A program made the translations under genes and the position numbers. The notes under the pieces are model-generated. The model was given only the letters and a program-made list of their open reading frames with translations. It did no database searches and was not told the origin of the DNA. Positions 26,618-36,261 of a stretch of 64,000 nt of DNA are shown one piece after another (the first letter of the stretch is position 1; each line of letters begins with the position of its first letter). Where the stretch lies: positions 744,001 to 808,000 of the forward strand of contig OY969919.1 in the NCBI GenBank assembly GCA_963704585.1. The letters are read 5' to 3'. The stretch is from Bog-756 sp963704585 (lineage in GTDB: Bacteria > Actinomycetota > Acidimicrobiia > Acidimicrobiales > RAAP-2).

Positions 26618-27940
26618 GTGCCGCCGAGCATCGCGGTCCCGGAACGTGCCGCCGAGGTCGTCGCGGACGTCGACGTCTGCGTCGCCGGGGGCGGGCCGGC
26701 CGGACTCGGGGCCGCCCTCGCGGCCGCCCGGGCCGGCGCCTCGGTCTGCCTCCTCGAGCGGCAGGGCTTCCTCGGCGGCAACTTCACCGCCGCGTCGGTC
26801 GGCACCGTCTGCGGGCTCTACGTGCGCCGACCGGGCGAACCCGACGCCTTCGACCTCGTCAGCCGCGGGATCGCCGAAGAGGTCGCGACCGCGCTGCAGT
26901 CTGCGGGGACGGCTGCCGGGCCCGTGCCCTTCAAGGAGACCGCGGTCCTCCTCTACGTCCCGTGGGCGGCCAAGCGCCTCTTCGACCACCTCGTGTCCTC
27001 CGAACAGCGGATCACCCTGCTGCTCCAGACGGTCGTCGCCGACGTCGTGCGCGAGGACGGCGACAAAGACCTCGCCGCCGTGGTCCTCGCGACCAAGCGA
27101 GGGGCGAAGGCCGTGCGCGCCAGGTGCTTCGTGGACGCGACCGGCGACGCCGACCTCGTCTTCCATGCCGGGCCGCCCGCTCGCACGAGCACGCCCGAGC
27201 CCGGGCACCAGCAGTTCGCGTCCATGCAGTTCGTGATGGAGCACGTCGACGTCGATACGGCGTTGGCGGCCGGACGATCGGCCCTCACCGACGCCATCGC
27301 CGCACACGGCGGGCACCTCTCGCGGGACAGCGGCGCGATCCTCCCGACCTTCCGTCCCGGCGAGATGATCGGCGCGATGACCCGCGTGCGCGGGCCGGAC
27401 GGCGGTGCACTCGACACCACCGACCCCTTCCAGGCCACCTACGGCGAGCTCGAGGGGCGTCGTCTCGCCGAGGAGGCCGCCGCGTTCCTCGTCGACCACC
27501 TGCCCGGATTCGCGGACGCCTTCCTCGCCGACACCGCGTCCGTCCTCGGGGTCCGCGAGACCCGGCGTGCCGTGGGTCGGTACGTGCTCACCGGGGACGA
27601 CGTGGCCGGCCTCGCGCGCTTCGACGACGCGGTGGCGGCCGGCGCCTGGCCGCGCGAGTACCACGTGTCGGGACGTTCGACCGAGTACGAGTTCCTGCCC
27701 GACGGGGCCTGCTACCAGGTCCCGCTCCGCGCCCTCGAGGTGGACGGACTGGACAACCTCTGGGTCGCGGGTCGGTGCACGAGCGCGAACCACGACGCGC
27801 TGGCGTCGCTACGGGTGATGGGACCCTCGATGGCGACCGGCCAGGCGGCCGGCGTCGCGGCCGCGCTGGCGGCACGCGGAGAGCGCGATCCACGCGCGGT
27901 GCGCGGCATTCTGCTCGAGCAGGGTGCGTTCCTCGGCTGA
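26618..27940 (+). CDS. FAD-dependent oxidoreductase (FAD_oxidored/PF12831-like)
   Basis: A 440-residue flavoprotein starting GTG 26618. VDVCVAGGGPAGLGAALAAA is the Rossmann GxGxxG FAD motif, ERQGFLGGNFTAASVGTVCG follows, FVDATGDADLVFHAG is the second FAD contact, and LWVAGRCTSANHDALASLRV with MATGQAAGVAAALA is the C-terminal closing motif typical of this family. Substrate unknown. No close partner gene. Confidence 0.86.
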   Translation: MPPSIAVPERAAEVVADVDVCVAGGGPAGLGAALAAARAGASVCLLERQGFLGGNFTAASVGTVCGLYVRRPGEPDAFDLVSRGIAEEVATALQSAGTAAGPVPFKETAVLLYVPWAAKRLFDHLVSSEQRITLLLQTVVADVVREDGDKDLAAVVLATKRGAKAVRARCFVDATGDADLVFHAGPPARTSTPEPGHQQFASMQFVMEHVDVDTALAAGRSALTDAIAAHGGHLSRDSGAILPTFRPGEMIGAMTRVRGPDGGALDTTDPFQATYGELEGRRLAEEAAAFLVDHLPGFADAFLADTASVLGVRETRRAVGRYVLTGDDVAGLARFDDAVAAGAWPREYHVSGRSTEYEFLPDGACYQVPLRALEVDGLDNLWVAGRCTSANHDALASLRVMGPSMATGQAAGVAAALAARGERDPRAVRGILLEQGAFLG

Positions 27941-27985
27941 GCTCGGGTGCCGCACGCCTGTGCGAACGAGCCGCCCGGTACCGGG

Positions 27986-29977
27986 TCAGGCTCCGAGGAC
28001 TAGGGAGACGCACCCCACCGCGTGCTCGACGGCGCCGGCGCCCCACGGCGCCAGCCCGTCCGTGCATGCCTGCAGCTGCGCGGTGGTCATGTCGGCCACG
28101 GGCAGCCGGCGTTGGACCCCGGTCCACACCCAAGCGTCGGCCTCATGGCTCGGTCGCACGCCGGTCGCCGCGGTGAGCAGGGCGGCCGCCACGGGCACCG
28201 ACCGGATCCGTTCGTAGTCCGGCAGTGCGGGCTGATCGGGCACGACGATCATCGTGGTGCCCCATGCCCGCAGTGCGGCGCGCACCGAAACCACGTCCTG
28301 CGCGGCGAGGCGCGGCACGGGTCCGAAGTGGAAGGTGGTATCGACGATCGCCGCCTGGCCGGGGCCGTCCGCGCCTGCCCGTGCGAGCACACCGCCCGGA
28401 CCGCCCTGACCGACCATCGAGTACTGCATGCCATCCAGCGCCTGCCAGGTCATCGCGCTCTGGGTGATGGCGAACGGCGCGGGGAGGACGAGCACGACCT
28501 GGTCGGCCGCCACGTGCGGGCTCACCGTGCGGAACCAGGTGGGCACGACGACGGGCTGGGTCGCGATCGGCAGGCTCCGGCCGACGTACGTCCCGACGGG
28601 TACGAGCGCGACCGCGGCGACCGCGGCGCCGGCGACGAGAGCGGGCGCTCGCCACCGGCGGCCGCGCGCGACGACGGCGTCATGGCAGTGGTCGACGACG
28701 ATGCCGAGCATCGCCGCCACCGCGAGGACGGTGAAGAGCACGAAACGGCTCGGCGTCACGTTCTGGAGGAGCGGGAGAGAGGCGAACGCGTGCCACGGCA
28801 GCGGCTGGCCCGCCTTCGCACCGAGCGAGAGCACCGCGGTCACGACCGCCATCGCGCCGAAGAAGCGGAGCCGGCGGTCCCGTCGCCAGAGGATGAGCCC
28901 GACCGCCGCGACGAGGACGGCACCGATGCCGAGGTACTGGAAGGAGAGGACCGGTCCCTGCGTGCCGCCGATGACGCGGGCCATCACCGGACCGAAGAAG
29001 CCGGTCGACAGCGGGGGCGACGGCAGGAAGAAGGCCCCCTCGGTGGTACCCGCAGAGGCGAGCCTGGCGCCCGGCCACACGAGACCCGAGAAGTGGGCCG
29101 GCCCGGCCAGCGCGAACCACGCCGGCAATGCGAGGAGACAGCATGCGACGACGCCGCCGACGGCGAGCCCGGTCGCGGCACGCCGCGTCCCGACCGGATC
29201 CGGACGGCGCCTGCGAGCCGCCGCGGACACGCCGAGCACGACGAGCCCGCATCCGACGACGACCGCGGTGAGCGCGAGCAGCTCGGTCCCGAGGAAGAAC
29301 TGGAGTACGAGCAGCACGCCGAGGAGCGCCCCGACCGCGGCGGGACGCTCGGGGTGCCGGAAGAGGAGCTCGTCGAGGCAGGCGACGACGAGCGGCGGGA
29401 CGAACGCCATCCCGAGCATGAGGTGCGCGTCGACGAGGCTGACCAACACGAACGGCGAGAAGCCGTAGAGCAGCCCCGCGACGAAGGCCGCAGGTGCCCA
29501 CCGCACCCATCGACGCACGAGCACGAACATGGCGAGGGCGGAGAGGAACGGGGCGAGGGTGAGCGCCACGTTGAGGGTCACGATCGGTCCGAACAGCCAC
29601 GTGACCGGTGCGAGCACGGTGCCGACCGCGAGGACGCTCGTGTTGGCGAGCAGGTTGACGCCCGACGGGTGGCCGAGCGACGCGGTGTACCACGGGTCGA
29701 GACCGTGGGCGATGGCGTGCGCCGGCCAGGCGAGGAACCAGGTGAACAGCGAGCTGTCGCCGCACCCGCACGTGGAGGTCGACGACGGGTGCCCGAACCA
29801 CACGTGGGACCAGACGGCAACCGAGGCGGCGAGGTAGCAGGCGCCCGCCGCGAGCAGCGCACCGGCGAGGCGGCGCGGGCGGCGGGCGGGCTGCCACTCG
29901 TCGCGGGTCGCGGTCGCCGCCTTGGTGGAGGAGTCGTCGATCGTGGTGCGTGACGGCGCCTCGGAGGTGACCGTCAT
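27986..29977 (-). CDS. large polytopic membrane protein (GT-C glycosyltransferase-like)
   Basis: A 663-residue membrane protein. After a hydrophilic N-terminus of about 35 residues there are roughly 11-12 helices, ending near residue 460 (ALVAGAAVAAVALVPVGTYVG), then an outside C-terminal domain of about 200 residues. DSSLFTWFLAWPAHAIAHGLDPWYTA in the first long loop, with acidic residues after helix 1, resembles the catalytic loop of GT-C enzymes that use polyprenyl-linked sugars. Family assignment is tentative; a mannosyl- or arabinosyltransferase-like envelope role would fit actinobacteria. Confidence 0.6.
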   Translation of the reverse strand: MTVTSEAPSRTTIDDSSTKAATATRDEWQPARRPRRLAGALLAAGACYLAASVAVWSHVWFGHPSSTSTCGCGDSSLFTWFLAWPAHAIAHGLDPWYTASLGHPSGVNLLANTSVLAVGTVLAPVTWLFGPIVTLNVALTLAPFLSALAMFVLVRRWVRWAPAAFVAGLLYGFSPFVLVSLVDAHLMLGMAFVPPLVVACLDELLFRHPERPAAVGALLGVLLVLQFFLGTELLALTAVVVGCGLVVLGVSAAARRRRPDPVGTRRAATGLAVGGVVACCLLALPAWFALAGPAHFSGLVWPGARLASAGTTEGAFFLPSPPLSTGFFGPVMARVIGGTQGPVLSFQYLGIGAVLVAAVGLILWRRDRRLRFFGAMAVVTAVLSLGAKAGQPLPWHAFASLPLLQNVTPSRFVLFTVLAVAAMLGIVVDHCHDAVVARGRRWRAPALVAGAAVAAVALVPVGTYVGRSLPIATQPVVVPTWFRTVSPHVAADQVVLVLPAPFAITQSAMTWQALDGMQYSMVGQGGPGGVLARAGADGPGQAAIVDTTFHFGPVPRLAAQDVVSVRAALRAWGTTMIVVPDQPALPDYERIRSVPVAAALLTAATGVRPSHEADAWVWTGVQRRLPVADMTTAQLQACTDGLAPWGAGAVEHAVGCVSLVLGA

Positions 29978-30189
29978 CCGATGCGCTCCCTACCGCCGGC
30001 GCCGGAAGGTCCCGCCTGGCCGGCAGTGTCGGAGTCGAGGCCCCTGCGCGACGTCCGGTCCGGACGAAGTTCCGCGCCCATGGAGCAGCGATTGTACGGC
30101 ACCACCGGTCGGCCGGCCGGTGACGGGTGGCCCTGCGCCGGGTACGTCCGTCCCGTCCCGCCGGCGGGCGCCGGGTCTATCGTGACGCC

Positions 30190-32346
30190 GTGCCAGGGAG
30201 GGCCCGATCCGCCGGGGGACGCGTGGCGCCGGCGGCCGTCGGTCGCGGCGCCGCACGGCGGGTGGTGCTCGCCGTGGCGGCCCTGGCAGCCGTGACCACG
30301 TCGCCCGCCCTGCCCGGCACGAACGACGCGGGCGCCGTGGCCACCAGCGGCCCCGGTGCGCCGGCGCCGTCGGTGCCACCGTGCGCATTCGATGCGACCG
30401 TCGACGCGATCCACGGCACGCAGTCGAGCGCCTCCGCGATCGGGTGGGCCGGCAACGGACAGGGCGTGGTCACCTGCCTCGGCGGGAGCTTCTTCGTCGG
30501 CGACGGGATCGACCGGGCGTTCGGCTTCGGCCTCGCACGGACCGGCCCGGTCACCTGGACGGACGCGCAGGGCTACCTGCCGGCGCAGGTCACGACCTTC
30601 GCCCACTCGGGGACGACGGTGCACCTCACCGAGTTCGCGGACCGGGTGAGCCTCGGGTCCGGACCGTTCGTCGCGGTCTACTGCCGCGTCCGGGTCGTGA
30701 ACCCGACTGGCCGCACCGTCGCCGCGGATCCCGCCCCCACCCCCGGCCTCGTGCCCCTCGCCACCGCGCCCACGGCGGTACCTTCCGACGGCACCACGAC
30801 GCACGACTACGTCATCGCCGTCGACCGCTTCGGCACCCTCGACCCGTGGCCCGCCGCCGCGCAGCTCGTGGCCGCCGGCGGCTTCGACCAGCACTTCGCA
30901 CACATGGCCGCGTACTGGCATGGACAGCTCGCGCAGATCGCGGAACCGCACCTACCGGACCAGCGCCTGGTCGACGCGTACCGGAGCGGCTTCATCGAGA
31001 CCGAGATCGCACGCAGCGGGGACCACGTGAACACCGGGGTGAACGGCTACGCGCAGGAGTACAGCCACGACGTGATCGGCATCCTCGCCGACCGCTTCAC
31101 CGAGGGCGCCTCCGCCGACGCACACGCGCTGCTGCTCGAGGCGCGCACCGTGGTGGGCGCCCAGGGCCAGTACCCCGACGGCGTCTGGACGTACCCGTGG
31201 CCATGGGCGATCTACCTCCTCAAGACCGGCGACACGGCCTTCGTCCGCGCGAACTTCTCGACCGAGGGGCCGACCGGAACGGCGGAGCCGAGCATCGAGG
31301 ACACGGCCCACGCGATCGCCGCGGCACGGACTGGTCCGGACGGGATCATCGGCCCGACCGACGACATCGACACCGACGGCCTCTGGACGGTCGACGACTT
31401 CGAGGCACTGACCGGACTCGCCGCCTACCGGTACCTCGCCGCACAGCTCGGCGACACGACCGAGGCGCAGTGGGCGTCGTCGGAGTACGCGAGCCTGCTG
31501 GCCTCCGTCGACGAGGTCCTCGGGGCGACGATCGCCAGGTACCACCTCCACTACCTCCCCTGCTCGATGGTCCAGCCCAACACGAAGAACCGGTGTGACC
31601 ACCCGGCCGACGCGAACTGGGCCGCGCCATTCCTCTTCGGTCGCTGGGCGTGGGACGCCAAGCTCCTCGGTGCGACGGTGTCCGGGCCGGGCGTCTCACT
31701 CATCGACGCCACGTACGCCTACGGGTTCGCCCGCCTGGCCGGCCGGCTGCCCCCGAACACCTTCGGCGGGTACCCCGGCGACGAGTACTCGACCGCCTAC
31801 AACGCGGGGTACGGCAGCTGGGGGCTCGCCGGGTCGACCCATCGCGACCAGGGGATCCTGAGCTACCAGTTCATGGTGGACCGCACCCAGAACGGACCGC
31901 TGTCGTGGTGGGAGAGCTCCGCGGCGCCGCCTCGGCACTCGTCGTGGACCGGCAGTCACCCTGCCTCGGGCCAGGGGGCGTCGCCACATGCGTGGGGCAG
32001 CGCGAACGACGACAAGGTCCTCCTCGACTCGATCGCCGCACAGCAGGCCGACGGCTCGCTCGTGGTCGGTCGGGGCGTGCCGAACGCGTGGGTGCAGCCC
32101 GGACGCTCCGTCGGAGTGACCGGCTTCCCGACCGTCGGCGGGCGGCGCGTCTCGATCACCGTGACCGGGATCTCCGGCGGCGTGCGGCTCTCCCTCGCCG
32201 GCACCCCGCCCCCTGGCGGGATCCTCTTCGAGCTCCCCGCCTTCGTGGGGCACGCGAGCCGGGCGAGCGCCGGAAGCGTGGACCGGCGCGACGGGATCGT
32301 GCGCGTCCCTCCGGGGGTGCGGTCGGTCACGGTCAGCCTGGGCTGA
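30190..32346 (+). CDS. secreted six-hairpin-like protein (putative glycoside hydrolase)
   Basis: About 718 residues from GTG 30190; an earlier GTG (30127) is possible. Residues about 20-50 are a signal peptide (RRVVLAVAALAAVTTSPALP). The centre has features of (alpha/alpha)6-barrel hydrolases: GVNGYAQEYSHDVIGILADR, YPDGVWTYPWPWAIYLLKTGD, WTVDDFEALTGLAAYRYLA, NWAAPFLFGRWAWDAKLLG and YAYGFARLAGRLPPNTFGGY. An N-terminal beta domain and a C-terminal beta-strand region flank it. I cannot name the GH family. Its 3' end faces the GH92 gene, so both may serve extracellular glycan use. Confidence 0.65.
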   Translation: MPGRARSAGGRVAPAAVGRGAARRVVLAVAALAAVTTSPALPGTNDAGAVATSGPGAPAPSVPPCAFDATVDAIHGTQSSASAIGWAGNGQGVVTCLGGSFFVGDGIDRAFGFGLARTGPVTWTDAQGYLPAQVTTFAHSGTTVHLTEFADRVSLGSGPFVAVYCRVRVVNPTGRTVAADPAPTPGLVPLATAPTAVPSDGTTTHDYVIAVDRFGTLDPWPAAAQLVAAGGFDQHFAHMAAYWHGQLAQIAEPHLPDQRLVDAYRSGFIETEIARSGDHVNTGVNGYAQEYSHDVIGILADRFTEGASADAHALLLEARTVVGAQGQYPDGVWTYPWPWAIYLLKTGDTAFVRANFSTEGPTGTAEPSIEDTAHAIAAARTGPDGIIGPTDDIDTDGLWTVDDFEALTGLAAYRYLAAQLGDTTEAQWASSEYASLLASVDEVLGATIARYHLHYLPCSMVQPNTKNRCDHPADANWAAPFLFGRWAWDAKLLGATVSGPGVSLIDATYAYGFARLAGRLPPNTFGGYPGDEYSTAYNAGYGSWGLAGSTHRDQGILSYQFMVDRTQNGPLSWWESSAAPPRHSSWTGSHPASGQGASPHAWGSANDDKVLLDSIAAQQADGSLVVGRGVPNAWVQPGRSVGVTGFPTVGGRRVSITVTGISGGVRLSLAGTPPPGGILFELPAFVGHASRASAGSVDRRDGIVRVPPGVRSVTVSLG

Positions 32347-32373
32347 CGGCTCAGACGGTCAGCCTGGGCTGAC
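32332..32373. terminator. tandem identical hairpins between convergent genes
   Basis: GTCAGCC-TG-GGCTGAC occurs twice, at 32332-32347 and 32358-32373, a direct repeat of period 26 in which each copy is a perfect 7-bp stem. The first overlaps the stop codon of the six-hairpin gene; the second lies 12 nt before the end of the GH92 gene. No T-tract follows. A bidirectional terminator is the simplest reading. Confidence 0.5.
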
Positions 32374-32384
32374 GGCACACATCC

Positions 32385-35132
32385 TCAGCCGGCGACTTGC
32401 ACGTCGACGACCACCGGCGGCAGCGCCGTGCCCCCGGCGGTCCGCAGCTCGACCACGAGCGGGTGGACGCCGGGTGTCGCGGCCGTGACCACGAGGCCGG
32501 CCTGCGCGCCGCCGGACGGCGCGCACGAGCCCGCCGGTGCCGCCGTCGTCTCGAGCGTGCCGCTCGCTGGCGAGACCATGAGGCCCGTCCCGGACGCCGA
32601 CCACCGGACGGCCACGGCAGCACCTCCCGCCGTCCGGATCCCGAGCATGAGCGGGGCAGGTTGCACGACGGTTGCGCCGAGCGCACCGGTCGGCTGCGAG
32701 TACCCGATCGCCGGGAGCCGGCCGGTCGCCTGCGAGTGCACTGCTCGGCCAGGGTCGGATCCCCACGACGGGTCCGGCGCGGCCGAGAGGGCGAACTGCA
32801 GCGTCCCGCCGGTCCGGAGGATCGACCCCGGGAGCCACGGCTGCGCCCAGCCCGACGTGTGCCCCGTGCCGGATGCGGGCCCGCAGGTCGGCGCGGCCAT
32901 CGCGATCCCGGGTGCGTCCACGTGCAACGCATGCACGTACGGGTTCGCGGGCGATGCGGCCGGCGCGTCGATCGCGAGCTGCTTCCCGTCGGGCAGTGAG
33001 ACGACTGCCCGCGGGAACAGCGGGCTCGAGAGCGCGAGGTCGGACGTCCCGGGGACGAGCGGGAACACCCCGAGCGCCGACCACACGTACCACGATGCGA
33101 GGGCGCCGAGATCGTCGTTGCCCGGCTCGTCCACGGGTGCGTCCGCATAGAGCCGGGTCTCGATCTCGCGCACGACCGCCTGCGTCCGTGCCGGCGACCC
33201 GAATGCGTCGTACTCGTAGGGCGCCCAGAGACCCGGCTCGTTCCCGGCCCAGTCGTACGGCTGGAACCGGCCGGCGTTGAGCTGCGTGAAGAAGGCGTCG
33301 AGCTCCGACGTCGCCGCCGCGCCGCCGCCGAGCAGCGCACCGAGGGCGCCGAGGTCCTGCGGGATCGACCACGTGTACTGCACGGCGTTCCCCTCCTCGA
33401 ACCCCTGCTGCCCTCCCGGCTCGAGCTGCGCCGGGTCGAACGCGGGGCCCGGCGGGAAGCTCCCGTCCGCCCCACGCGCGCCCACCGCGTCGGTTGCCGG
33501 GTCGAAGAGGTACTCCCAGTTGTGCGCCCGGGAGAGCATCCGGTCCGCGAGGGCGTGCTCCCCGCGGGCGTTGGCCACCTGTGCGATCGCGAAGTCGTCG
33601 AGTGCGTACTCGAGCGTCGCGGAACCGCCGATCGTGTAGTCGATCGACGTGAGGTCGGGGGACGCCGCGTTGACGTAGTGCTGCGAGAGGTACTGGTCGA
33701 GGTACTGGCGCTCGATCTGGAGGCCGTGCCCGGACTCGGACCGGTCGGCACCGTGCACCATCGCGGTGAGCGCCGCGCCGACGTCGAAGTTGTGGACGCC
33801 GAAGGCGAGAGCCTCCGCGATCAGCAGGTCGGCCGAGTCCCCGTTCATCTGCGCCGCGTCGCCTCCGACCACGGCCCACTTGGGCAGCCACCCGTCCTGT
33901 GACGCGCTGTCCACGAGAGACTGGACCATGTCGCCGGTCCGGCGGGGGGCGAGCAGCGACACCAGCTGGAATTCGGAGCGGTAGACGTCCCACTCGGAGA
34001 AGTTCGTGTACTCCTGTCGACCGCTCGCGGTGTGCACGCGCCCGTCGGCACCGGGGTAGCGCCCCTGCTCGTCGCTCACGACGCTCGGGAAGAGAAGGGA
34101 GTGGTAGAGCGCCGTGTAGAAGGTGCGCTGCTCGGCGCGGGTGCCCCCGCCGACGCGCACACGGTCGAGGAGTGCGTTCCAGGCGGACGACGCTCGTGCG
34201 GCAACGGCCGGCACCGACCAGCCGGTGTCCTCGCCGGCGAGGTTCGCGGCGGCGTCGGCCGTGCTCACGTAGGAGACGCCCACCTTCGCGACGACGGACC
34301 GCTGCGTGCGCGCGTCGAAGGTCACGTACGCGCCGCAAGTCGGCCCGGTGCAGTGGGTCGAGCCGGCGGCGACGCCCGCCGCGTCCCAGGTACCGGACGC
34401 TGCGAACGGTCGGTCGAACCGTGCGACGAAGTGCAGCGTGTAATCGGGGCCGGTCCCGCAGAACTGCCCGCTCGTGACCTGGCCGCTCACCTCGCGGTCG
34501 CCGGTCAGCTCGACCGCGGCGGCCGACGGCGGGTTCGCGCTCCCGCCGACCTTGAGGAGCAGGTTCGCCGCGGCCGACGGCGGGAAGGTGAAGCTCGCGA
34601 TGCCCGTGCGCTCGGTCACCGCGAGCGACGTCGAGATCGGCGGCGTGCCGACCGTCACCGCGTAGCGGCCGGGCGCGGCCCGCTCGCCCGCGTGGGTGAA
34701 CGGCGACGCGGACTGCCCGGGATCGGGGCCGACCGGGCCGGTCGTCGGCAGCACCGGGACGTCCCCGCCAGCCGCGCAGCCGCTCCCGCTCAGATGGGTG
34801 AGGCTGAATCCGGTGACCGCGGTGTCCGCGACCGAGTAGCCGCCACCGGACTGGGCCGCGTTCGGCGACGTGTCGGGGCTCCACTGCACCATCCCGAAGG
34901 GGGTGTCCGCCCCCGGAAACTCCCCGACCGCACCTGGACTCGTCGTGCCGGTGCCCGTTCCGTCGAGCGGGTCGACGAGTGCTGCAGGGTCGGCCACGAG
35001 GGCCGGAGGTCGGGAGTGCGCGGTGGCCGTCGCGCCCGCGGGGACACCCGCCACCGGGAGCACGGCAAGGAGCAGCGCTGCGCCGGCGGTGAACGGCGCG
35101 CTCACGCAGGTGCGGGCGGTCCGGCGGCGCAT
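32385..35132 (-). CDS. secreted GH92 alpha-1,2-mannosidase
   Basis: A 915-residue exported glycosidase starting ATG 35132 with a signal peptide (APFTAGAALLLAVLPVAGVPAGATA). GH92 hallmarks in order: DPLDGTGTGTT and FPGADTPFGMVQWSPDTSP near the N-terminus, FSLTHLSGSGC, TNFSEWDVYRSEFQLVSLL, DGWLPKWAVVGGDAAQMNGD, then NDDLGALASWYVWSALGVFPLVPGT with the conserved acidic residues. The enzyme removes alpha-1,2-mannose by a calcium-dependent inverting mechanism. A C-terminal beta domain of about 150 residues (VVQPAPLMLGIRTAG to the end) is an addition to the catalytic core. Convergent with the putative hydrolase at 30190. Confidence 0.92.
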   Translation of the reverse strand: MRRRTARTCVSAPFTAGAALLLAVLPVAGVPAGATATAHSRPPALVADPAALVDPLDGTGTGTTSPGAVGEFPGADTPFGMVQWSPDTSPNAAQSGGGYSVADTAVTGFSLTHLSGSGCAAGGDVPVLPTTGPVGPDPGQSASPFTHAGERAAPGRYAVTVGTPPISTSLAVTERTGIASFTFPPSAAANLLLKVGGSANPPSAAAVELTGDREVSGQVTSGQFCGTGPDYTLHFVARFDRPFAASGTWDAAGVAAGSTHCTGPTCGAYVTFDARTQRSVVAKVGVSYVSTADAAANLAGEDTGWSVPAVAARASSAWNALLDRVRVGGGTRAEQRTFYTALYHSLLFPSVVSDEQGRYPGADGRVHTASGRQEYTNFSEWDVYRSEFQLVSLLAPRRTGDMVQSLVDSASQDGWLPKWAVVGGDAAQMNGDSADLLIAEALAFGVHNFDVGAALTAMVHGADRSESGHGLQIERQYLDQYLSQHYVNAASPDLTSIDYTIGGSATLEYALDDFAIAQVANARGEHALADRMLSRAHNWEYLFDPATDAVGARGADGSFPPGPAFDPAQLEPGGQQGFEEGNAVQYTWSIPQDLGALGALLGGGAAATSELDAFFTQLNAGRFQPYDWAGNEPGLWAPYEYDAFGSPARTQAVVREIETRLYADAPVDEPGNDDLGALASWYVWSALGVFPLVPGTSDLALSSPLFPRAVVSLPDGKQLAIDAPAASPANPYVHALHVDAPGIAMAAPTCGPASGTGHTSGWAQPWLPGSILRTGGTLQFALSAAPDPSWGSDPGRAVHSQATGRLPAIGYSQPTGALGATVVQPAPLMLGIRTAGGAAVAVRWSASGTGLMVSPASGTLETTAAPAGSCAPSGGAQAGLVVTAATPGVHPLVVELRTAGGTALPPVVVDVQVAG

Positions 35133-35222
35133 CGGCACGGCAGCCGACGGTAGTGGAGGTGACGGGGCCGCCGCCCGGACCCGGTACGGGCGGCCCGGAG
35201 CGGACCCGGGCAGGATGGGGCC

Positions 35223-36170
35223 ATGGCACACGCCCGCACCTTCCGATTCGCCGCGCAGCTCAGCCGGGCGCCCGGGGGCACCGCACGCTCGTGGGCCGAC
35301 CAGGCACGGCGGGTCGAGGCCCTCGGCTACTCGACGCTCCTCATGCCCGACCACTTCGGGGACCAGCTCGCGCCGGTCCCCGCACTCGCCGCGGTCGCCG
35401 CGGCGACGACGACGCTCAGGCTCGGTGCGCTCGTCTTCGGCAACGACTACCGCCATCCGGCCGTCCTCGCCAAGGAGGCTGCGACGCTCGACGTGCTGAG
35501 CGACGGTCGGTTCGAGCTGAGTCTCGGCGCGGGCTGGATGCGGACCGACTACGAGGAGGCGGGGATCGGTTACGACCCGCCGAGGGTACGCGTCGACCGG
35601 TTCGAGGAGTCGGTCGCTGTCGTCCAGGGCCTCCTCCGGACCGACGGGCCGTTCACCTTCGCGGGGGAGCACTACCGGATCACCGAGCACACCCTGCTGC
35701 CGCGTCGGGTGCAGCAGCCCGGACCGCCGCTGATCATCGGCGGCGGGGGCCGGAGGGTACTCTCGCTCGCGGCACGGCACGCAGACATCGTGAGCATCAA
35801 CGTCAACCTGCGCGAGGGGACCGGCGGGCCCGAGACCGCACCGGACGCATCGCCCGCGCGGACCCGCGAGAAGGTCGCCTGGGTCAGGGATGCGGCGGGC
35901 GACCGCTTCGACGAGCTCGAGCTCAACGCCCTGATCGGGTTCGTGCTGCTCACCGACGACGCCGCGGGTGTCGCCGAGGCGATGGCACCCCACTTCGGCA
36001 TCGACCCCGCCGACGCGCTGCATGTCCCGCTCGCACTGCTCGGCACGGTCGACGAGATGGTCGAGGAGCTCCAGTGGCGGCGCGAGGAGTACGGCATCTC
36101 CTACTGGTCGATCGAGTCCGACAGCTGGGAGGCCCTCGGGCCGGTCGTCGCGAAGCTTGCCGGCACCTGA
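35223..36170 (+). CDS. LLM-class F420-dependent oxidoreductase
   Basis: A 315-residue luciferase-like enzyme: FRFAAQLSRAPGGTARSWAD, LGYSTLLMPDHFGDQLAPVPAL, LRLGALVFGNDYRHPAVLAKE, LDVLSDGRFELSLGAGWMRTDYEEAG and PLIIGGGGRRVLSLAARHAD. This motif set fits the actinobacterial F420-dependent subgroup (TIGR03621-like, from memory). Substrate unknown. ATG 35223 lies 90 nt from the divergent GH92 start. Confidence 0.88.
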   Translation: MAHARTFRFAAQLSRAPGGTARSWADQARRVEALGYSTLLMPDHFGDQLAPVPALAAVAAATTTLRLGALVFGNDYRHPAVLAKEAATLDVLSDGRFELSLGAGWMRTDYEEAGIGYDPPRVRVDRFEESVAVVQGLLRTDGPFTFAGEHYRITEHTLLPRRVQQPGPPLIIGGGGRRVLSLAARHADIVSINVNLREGTGGPETAPDASPARTREKVAWVRDAAGDRFDELELNALIGFVLLTDDAAGVAEAMAPHFGIDPADALHVPLALLGTVDEMVEELQWRREEYGISYWSIESDSWEALGPVVAKLAGT

Positions 36171-36261
36171 GTGACGGTCGCACCCGAGGGCGAGTGCCCC
36201 GGTGGCACGGGCGGCCGTGCCGAGAGGCCGCCGCCGGTGAGACCGGTCGACGTTGTGACCG

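Noticed and set aside
28022..29953. 643-codon open frame antisense to the polytopic membrane protein
   Set aside because: Charged low-complexity shadow of a hydrophobic protein; no RBS or domain.
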